Assembly: GCA_016186525.1 (NCBI GenBank)
Contig: JACPLM010000040.1
Location: 1 to 7,078 of the forward strand
Direction: 5' to 3'
DNA: 7,078 nt
Source: Candidatus Nealsoniibacteriota bacterium
GTDB taxonomy: Bacteria > Patescibacteriota > Minisyncoccia > Minisyncoccales > MHMH01
The notes beneath the pieces are model-generated. The model was given only the letters and a program-made list of their open reading frames with translations. It was not told the DNA's origin and made no database searches. Position numbers and translations under genes: made by a program. This document shows positions 4,557 to 7,078 of the stretch, one piece after another (positions within the stretch are counted from its first letter, which is position 1; each line of letters opens with the position of its first letter).

Positions 4557-6347
4557 ATGGAGAATGTGCGCAATTTCGTAATCATGGCTCATGTAGATCA
4601 TGGAAAATCTACGCTGGCAGATCGGCTTTTGGAATTAACCTCGGCTGTGGAGGCCAAGAAAATGAGGCCGCAGTTTTTAGATTCTATGGACTTGGAGCAG
4701 GAGAGGGGAATAACTATTAAGATGCACCCGGTCAAGATGCAGTATAAAAATTACACCCTCAATCTGATAGACACTCCGGGGCACGTGGATTTTAATTATG
4801 AAGTTTCGAGAAGTTTGGCGGCGGTGGAGGGAGCGGTTTTGCTGGTTGACGCCACTAAAGGCATTCAAGCCCAAACTATCGGCAATCTTGAATTGGCTAG
4901 GCATCAGGGCTTGGTTATTATACCGGTGATAAATAAGATTGACATGCCCCAAGCCAGAATCGAAGAAACCGAAAGAGAAATTGCCGATTTGCTGAAAATC
5001 GATCCGTCGGAAATTTTAAGAGTTTCCGGCAAAGAGGGGACAAACGTGGAAAAAGTTTTAGAAGCCGTAGTCGCTAAAGTTCCTCCGCCAAAAAGTAGCG
5101 GAGGCCCGTCCTCCGCTACTTTACGGGCGCTGATTTTTGATTCAAAGTTTGACGCTTTTAAGGGAGTGATCGCTTTTGTCAGAGTTTTTGATGGCCAAAT
5201 CAGGAAAGGAGACAATATTTATCTGATTCAGGGAAAAGCGTCAAGCGAAGTTAAAGAAGTCGGTATTTTTAAGCCCGAGCTTAGCTCGGTGGAATCATTG
5301 GGTTCTGGAGAAATAGGATATATAGCCACGGGCATCAAGGAATCCGGAAAAGTCAGAGTCGGCGACACTATCACCAATTTGCAGCCTCAAGATCTCAATT
5401 TTCAAGCCATAGAGGTCCTGCCCGGGTATAATGAGCCCCAGCCAAAAGTTTTTTTAAGCATTTATCCGGGAGATTCCAATAATTTTGAATTATTAAAAAT
5501 AGGTTTGGAAAAATTGAAACTTACCGATGCTTCTTTGCAATTTAAGCCCGAATTCAAAGAAAGCTTGGGTAGGGGGTTCCAGTGCGGATTTTTGGGATTA
5601 TTGCATGCCGAAATTGTTTCAGAACGCTTGAAAAGGGAATACGATTTAGAATTGGTTTTATCGGCTCCTTCGGTGTTGTATAAAATAACTGCTTCAGACA
5701 GCAAAGAAAGATTCGTTTATACCTCAGCAGATTGGCCGGAATCCGGAGTTTTAAGCGCTCAGGAACTTTGGGCCAAACTTCAGATTTTGACTCCTCTTGA
5801 TTATCTGGGCCAGGCCATGGAATTGATAAAAAGCATAGAGTCCAAACATCAAAAGACTGATTATCTGGGGAATAAATCAGAATTGATTTACGAAACTCCT
5901 TTAAGGGAAATCATCACCAAGAATTTTTATGATAAGTTGAAAAGCGCCACCAAGGGTTTTGCTTCAATGGGCTATGAAATATTGGATTGGAGGCCGGCTA
6001 ATTTGGTTAAGCTGGATATTTTAATCCTCGGGAAGAAAGAAGAGGCTCTTTCCAGGATTGTGCCAGAAAGAGAGGCCTATGCCGAAGGCAAGAAAATTGT
6101 TGAAAAATTGAAAGAAAATCTGCCCCCGCAGCTTTATTCCGTGCCGTTGCAGGCATCTATTGGCGGCAAAATCATCGCCAGGGAAACTATGCGGGCCAAA
6201 GGCAAAGATGTCATCGCTCCGCTTTACGGCGGAGACTATACAAGGAAGAAAAAACTTTTGGAAATCCAGAAGAAAGGCAAAAAGGAATTAAGAGCCAAGG
6301 CGCAAATCAGGATTCCTTCCCAAGTATTTATAGAAATGCTAAAGTAG
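4557..6347 (+). CDS. lepA: Elongation factor 4 (LepA), ribosome back-translocating GTPase
   Basis: LepA is a translational GTPase that binds the ribosome at the membrane or in the cytoplasm and remodels stalled or mistranslocated complexes. The G domain is intact: AHVDHGKST (11-19, G1), RGITI (50-54, G2), DTPGH (72-76, G3), NKID (126-129, G4) and SGKEG (157-161, G5; SAK in most homologues). SMDLEQERG (43-51) is the family signature. Domain II begins near residue 190 with LRALIFDS, and the EF-G-like domains follow. The LepA-specific C-terminal domain is clear at about 485-596, including ASIGGKIIARET (528-539) and YGGDYTRKKKLLE. Length 596 matches the usual ~600. The linker residues 179-189 are encoded by a perfect palindrome and are a few residues longer than usual. 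There is no SD, and ATG 4557 is the only start consistent with the conserved N-terminus. Confidence 0.97.
   Translation: MENVRNFVIMAHVDHGKSTLADRLLELTSAVEAKKMRPQFLDSMDLEQERGITIKMHPVKMQYKNYTLNLIDTPGHVDFNYEVSRSLAAVEGAVLLVDATKGIQAQTIGNLELARHQGLVIIPVINKIDMPQARIEETEREIADLLKIDPSEILRVSGKEGTNVEKVLEAVVAKVPPPKSSGGPSSATLRALIFDSKFDAFKGVIAFVRVFDGQIRKGDNIYLIQGKASSEVKEVGIFKPELSSVESLGSGEIGYIATGIKESGKVRVGDTITNLQPQDLNFQAIEVLPGYNEPQPKVFLSIYPGDSNNFELLKIGLEKLKLTDASLQFKPEFKESLGRGFQCGFLGLLHAEIVSERLKREYDLELVLSAPSVLYKITASDSKERFVYTSADWPESGVLSAQELWAKLQILTPLDYLGQAMELIKSIESKHQKTDYLGNKSELIYETPLREIITKNFYDKLKSATKGFASMGYEILDWRPANLVKLDILILGKKEEALSRIVPEREAYAEGKKIVEKLKENLPPQLYSVPLQASIGGKIIARETMRAKGKDVIAPLYGGDYTRKKKLLEIQKKGKKELRAKAQIRIPSQVFIEMLK
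5092..5122. repeat. Perfect 13-bp palindrome (5-nt loop) inside lepA
   Basis: AAAGTAGCGGAGG (5092-5104) and CCTCCGCTACTTT (5110-5122) are exact inverted copies around CCCGT. The element is in frame and encodes residues KSSGGPSSAT-L in the surface linker between the G domain and domain II, where homologues have a shorter PPPKxD-type linker. It has the form of a small dispersed palindromic element tolerated in a permissive loop. Only one copy lies in this window. Confidence 0.8.
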
Positions 6348-6367
6348 TTTAGAGCAGGGGGGCTACA

Positions 6368-6466
6368 GTGAAGATTAACATGCTCAAAACCACTAAGCTT
6401 ATCAGAGTAATCCAAACTATTTTCGCAACTTTTTCCATTTTCATATTATTTGCGTTTAACGTATGA
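6368..6466 (+). CDS. Small single-pass membrane peptide upstream of ftsB-like gene
   Basis: A 32-codon frame runs from GTG 6368 to TGA 6464-6466. AGGGGGG (6356-6362), 5 nt upstream, favours this GTG over the in-frame ATG at 6380. The peptide begins with a basic stretch (MKINMLKTTKLIR) and continues with a hydrophobic segment (VIQTIFATFSIFILFAF), the form of an N-in single transmembrane helix. Its stop overlaps the start of the next gene in ATGA, and that gene has no SD of its own, which argues for translational coupling and hence for real translation. It fills the 115-nt gap after lepA. I do not recognise a family. It could be a leader or coupling peptide or a small partner of the divisome membrane protein. 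The evidence is positional and compositional only. Confidence 0.6.
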   Translation: MKINMLKTTKLIRVIQTIFATFSIFILFAFNV

Positions 6467-6834
6467 TACCAAAATACAAGAAAATAGAAAAGCATTCTTG
6501 GCAGAATATTTTTTTCTCTATTTTGCTTGGCTCTTTAATTCTTCTTGTGGTTGGATCGTTGTTTTTAGCTAATTTCAGAATGAGCCGGAAAAGAGCGATA
6601 TTAAATTCTCAAATAGACCAGCTCAAGGAAGAGATACAGGTTATGCAAGAAAAAAAACAGCAGCTTGAAGCCCAAGTTTATCAATCAGGCCAGGCAGAAT
6701 ATTTAGAAAAAGAAGCCAGAGAGACCTTCAATCTTAAAAAGCCGGGCGAAGAAGTTGTAACTATTTTGCCTCAAAAAGAAGAGCCAAAGCAGGCAGAAAA
6801 GATTAAAAAATGGTGGGATCCTTTTAGTTGGTAG
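6463..6834 (+). CDS. FtsB/DivIC-like septum formation initiator protein
   Basis: This is a bitopic cell-division protein. In the family, FtsB/DivIC pairs with FtsL and FtsQ/DivIB to activate septal wall synthesis. It has a basic cytoplasmic N-terminus (1-12), one transmembrane helix at about 16-37, a charged coiled coil at about 41-72 (LNSQIDQLKEEIQVMQEKKQQLE) and the conserved membrane-distal segment YLEKEARETFNLKKPGEEVV (80-99), which matches the family's YIEKxARExLgLvkPGE pattern. A Lys/Glu-rich tail ends in KWWDPFSW, an aromatic end common in CPR homologues by my recollection. The length of 123 is normal. Lacking an SD, it probably depends on translation of the preceding small ORF through ATGA overlap. 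Its TAG stop lies 1 nt from tRNA-Gly. FtsB versus DivIC naming cannot be settled by sequence alone. Confidence 0.87.
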   Translation: MIPKYKKIEKHSWQNIFFSILLGSLILLVVGSLFLANFRMSRKRAILNSQIDQLKEEIQVMQEKKQQLEAQVYQSGQAEYLEKEARETFNLKKPGEEVVTILPQKEEPKQAEKIKKWWDPFSW

Positions 6835-6835
6835 T

Positions 6836-6906
6836 GCGGGATTAGTATAGTGGTAATACACTTCCTTCCCAAGGAAGAGCTGCCGGTTCGATTCCGGTAT
6901 CCCGCT
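6836..6906 (+). tRNA. tRNA-Gly, anticodon CCC
   Basis: The cloverleaf is complete: acceptor GCGGGAT/ATCCCGC, D stem GTAT/ATAC, anticodon stem CTTCC/GGAAG with loop TTCCCAA (anticodon 6868-6870), a 4-nt variable loop, T stem GCCGG/CCGGT with one G-U, T loop TTCGATT and discriminator T. It decodes GGG. No CCA is encoded. It begins 1 nt after the stop codon of the ftsB-like gene, so it is probably cut from that mRNA, with RNase P making the 5' end. Confidence 0.96.
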
Positions 6907-6907
6907 T

Positions 6908-6979
6908 GCCGATGTAGCTCAGTGGTAGAGCAACTGTTTCGTAAACAGTAGGTCGTGGGTTCAAATCCCACCTTCGGCT
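6908..6979 (+). tRNA. tRNA-Thr, anticodon CGT
   Basis: The cloverleaf has acceptor GCCGATG/CTTCGGC, D stem GCTC/GAGC, anticodon stem ACTGT/ACAGT with loop TTCGTAA (anticodon 6940-6942), a 5-nt variable loop, T stem GTGGG/CCCAC, T loop TTCAAAT and discriminator T. It decodes ACG. The sixth acceptor pair is a U-U mismatch (6913 and 6973). No CCA is encoded. One base separates it from tRNA-Gly. Confidence 0.95.
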
Positions 6980-7007
6980 TGACAAAAAATTTAAAGTGAA
7001 TTAGAAT
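6979..7007 (+). promoter_or_regulatory. Consensus sigma70-type promoter at the 3' end of tRNA-Thr
   Basis: TTGACA (6979-6984), a 17-nt spacer and TAGAAT (7002-7007) predict a start near 7014-7015. The first T of the -35 box is the discriminator base of tRNA-Thr. The leader to the next gene would be about 29 nt and contains a strong SD. Confidence 0.8.
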
Positions 7008-7043
7008 AATTCTCAACAAGTAAAAGAAAGAGGAGGTGTCTGA

Positions 7044-7078
7044 TTGTTTGGACTGCCGAAAAGAATTGTGATTTTCGA
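7044..7078 (+). CDS. Start of a gene cut by the window end (probable TTG start)
   Basis: AGGAGGTG at 7031-7038 is the same strong SD used by purA. TTG 7044 lies 7 nt after AGGAGG and opens a frame reading MFGLPKRIVIF to the window edge. GTG 7036 is excluded because its frame stops at 7069, and no ATG is near. An ATT start at 7043 in another frame is possible but rarer. The KRIVIF opening, a basic patch then a beta-strand, would suit many Rossmann-like or HAD-type proteins, but eleven residues are too few to name a family. Confidence 0.5.
   Translation, partial: MFGLPKRIVIF

Noticed and set aside
5085..5127. Programmed frameshift or pseudoknot at the lepA palindrome
   Set aside because: The A-run is not in the phase of a standard slippery heptamer and the hairpin begins with no spacer. 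CCCGT in the loop matches ACGGG just downstream, but zero-length connecting loops make a pseudoknot sterically impossible with the full stem. The frame continues normally.
4398..5704. Several 67-103 residue minus-strand frames across murJ and lepA
   Set aside because: They are shadows of strongly conserved plus-strand genes, with no SD or recognisable domain.
6836..6906. Possible UGA-to-Gly recoding, as in some CPR lineages
   Set aside because: The Gly tRNA has anticodon CCC, not UCA, and TGA ends the decarboxylase-like gene right at its terminator and the small ORF at its ATGA overlap.
6771..7019. 82-residue minus-strand open frame (VGFEPTT, CSTTELH)
   Set aside because: This is the familiar spurious protein produced by reading antisense across tRNA genes; it covers both tRNAs.

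Overview
The window looks like a compact bacterial chromosome segment that leans AT-rich, most probably from a Candidate Phyla Radiation (Patescibacteria, Parcubacteria-like) genome. This placement is an inference. It rests on the divergent MurJ, a Gln-rich Cys-motif protein with no recognisable family, very tight gene packing, tRNAs without encoded CCA, and start codons split between strong Shine-Dalgarno leaders and SD-less starts. TAA, TAG and TGA all act as stops, so the standard bacterial code applies.

Left part (1-1572): the end, or all, of a secreted-looking Gln-rich protein faces the RNase P RNA gene (rnpB, minus strand) across a perfect 18-bp inverted repeat that can terminate both. 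Behind rnpB lies its own consensus promoter. Behind that are the intrinsic terminator and coding region of a divergent orotidine-5'-phosphate-decarboxylase-like protein that has lost its catalytic lysine.

Middle (1573-4500): a 78-bp divergent control region with two mirrored, overlapping promoters drives the decarboxylase-like gene to the left and purA (AMP biosynthesis) to the right. purA is followed by murJ (lipid II flippase, peptidoglycan export). The murJ start codon sits in the loop of a terminator-like hairpin, and a possible promoter lies in the end of purA.

Right part (4557-7078): lepA (EF4 translational GTPase) carries a perfect 13-bp palindrome in its interdomain linker. A previously easy-to-miss 32-codon membrane peptide gene follows and overlaps an ftsB/divIC-like cell-division gene by ATGA. 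Then come tRNA-Gly(CCC) and tRNA-Thr(CGT), each 1 nt from its neighbour. A consensus promoter begins on the last base of tRNA-Thr and drives a gene that runs off the window.

The genes serve core functions: tRNA supply and maturation (two tRNAs plus the RNase P RNA that would trim them), translation (LepA), purine nucleotides (PurA), and wall synthesis and division (MurJ, FtsB-like). I see no mobile element, CRISPR array or defence island. The parts most worth a second look are the decarboxylase-like protein without its catalytic Lys, the hidden small membrane ORF, the palindrome inside lepA, the start-codon hairpin of murJ, and an RNase P RNA that seems to lack the CCA-binding GGU loop.
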